Shown piece after piece: positions 63,917 through 64,000 of a stretch of 64,000 bases of DNA. Position numbers and translations under genes: made by a program. The stretch lies in assembly GCA_947652605.1 (NCBI GenBank), contig OX393577.1, positions 26,787,466 to 26,851,465 of the forward strand. The letters run 5' to 3'. Under the pieces are notes generated by a model. The model saw only the letters and a program-made list of their open reading frames with translations, was not told the origin of the DNA and made no database searches. Every line of letters begins with the position of its first letter. Position 1 is the first letter of the stretch. The DNA comes from Elmis aenea. Taxonomy: Eukaryota; Arthropoda; Insecta; Coleoptera; Elmidae.

Positions 63917-64000
63917 TAACTAGCAGTTAGCCCGCCCTAGGACGGGATTGTCAAGTATGACATAAGTCAACCCGCGTATTTATGCGTTATAGAGTCACAG
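63917..64000 (+). repeat. ACTAGCAGTTAGCCCG dispersed repeat
   Basis: Second copy of the 29888 repeat, with the same palindrome-like CCCGCCCTAGGACGGG and TTGTCAAGTATGACATAAGT, running off the end of the window. Confidence 0.6.

Overview
The window is nuclear DNA from an insect, probably a beetle. That placement is inferred from AT-rich non-coding DNA, BEL/Pao, P-like, piggyBac and DUF4817-type transposons, and two insect-style split genes; no marker fixes the order. Most of the window is transposon sequence layered inside other transposons. Only two host genes are visible, both with exons too short or too scattered to stand out as long open frames.

Host genes. (1) A class A (rhodopsin-like) G-protein-coupled receptor on the plus strand. 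Its main coding exon is 16066-17100 and its C-terminal exon is 22903-23097, with a 5.8-kb intron between them; the two join in phase at ...EIK|EGTRRM.... The open frame appears to run on to 17211, but that tail is intron plus the end of a mariner element. (2) The C-terminal two-thirds of a divergent SLC6-type transporter on the minus strand: exons at about 63593-63320, 50696-50471, 50417-49981, 49875-49723 and 49601-49380, with a 12.6-kb intron full of transposons. Its N-terminal exons lie beyond base 64000.

Layout. 0-5.5 kb: foldback repeats, a Harbinger MITE, and one hAT inside another hAT. 7.96-9.76 kb: a decayed piggyBac with perfect ends. 9.8-15 kb: TA-flanked foldbacks, a hAT remnant, and a P-like MITE carrying a THAP exon. 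16-23 kb: the receptor gene, its intron holding a mariner and several MITEs. 24.4-25.9 kb: a foldback with a transposase head in its loop. 26.6-29.5 kb: hAT containing a mariner containing a hAT, plus a further hAT. 30 kb: second copy of the P-like MITE, in the opposite orientation. 32.7-41.4 kb: a deep nest (foldback, then hAT, foldback MITE and Harbinger, then a GC-rich Ty3/gypsy element). 41.7-48.7 kb: a foldback carrying a young BEL/Pao retrotransposon with an intact 1738-residue polyprotein. 49.4-63.7 kb: the SLC6 gene, its large intron holding a DUF4817 foldback with a SINE inside, a 9-bp-TSD element with internal tandem repeats, and a foldback interrupted by a Jockey-like LINE.

The strongest candidates for something new are these. 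First, a class of foldback elements that look like inverted duplications of the 5' end of DUF4817/mariner-like transposons (24.4, 51.6 and 57.7 kb), with the same kind of end duplication in a Harbinger (39.6-41.1 kb). Second, a P-like MITE family that keeps a THAP first exon with its splice donor. Third, a textbook -1 frameshift signal between gag and pol of the gypsy element. Family names come from recognising motifs in the translations; no database search was run.
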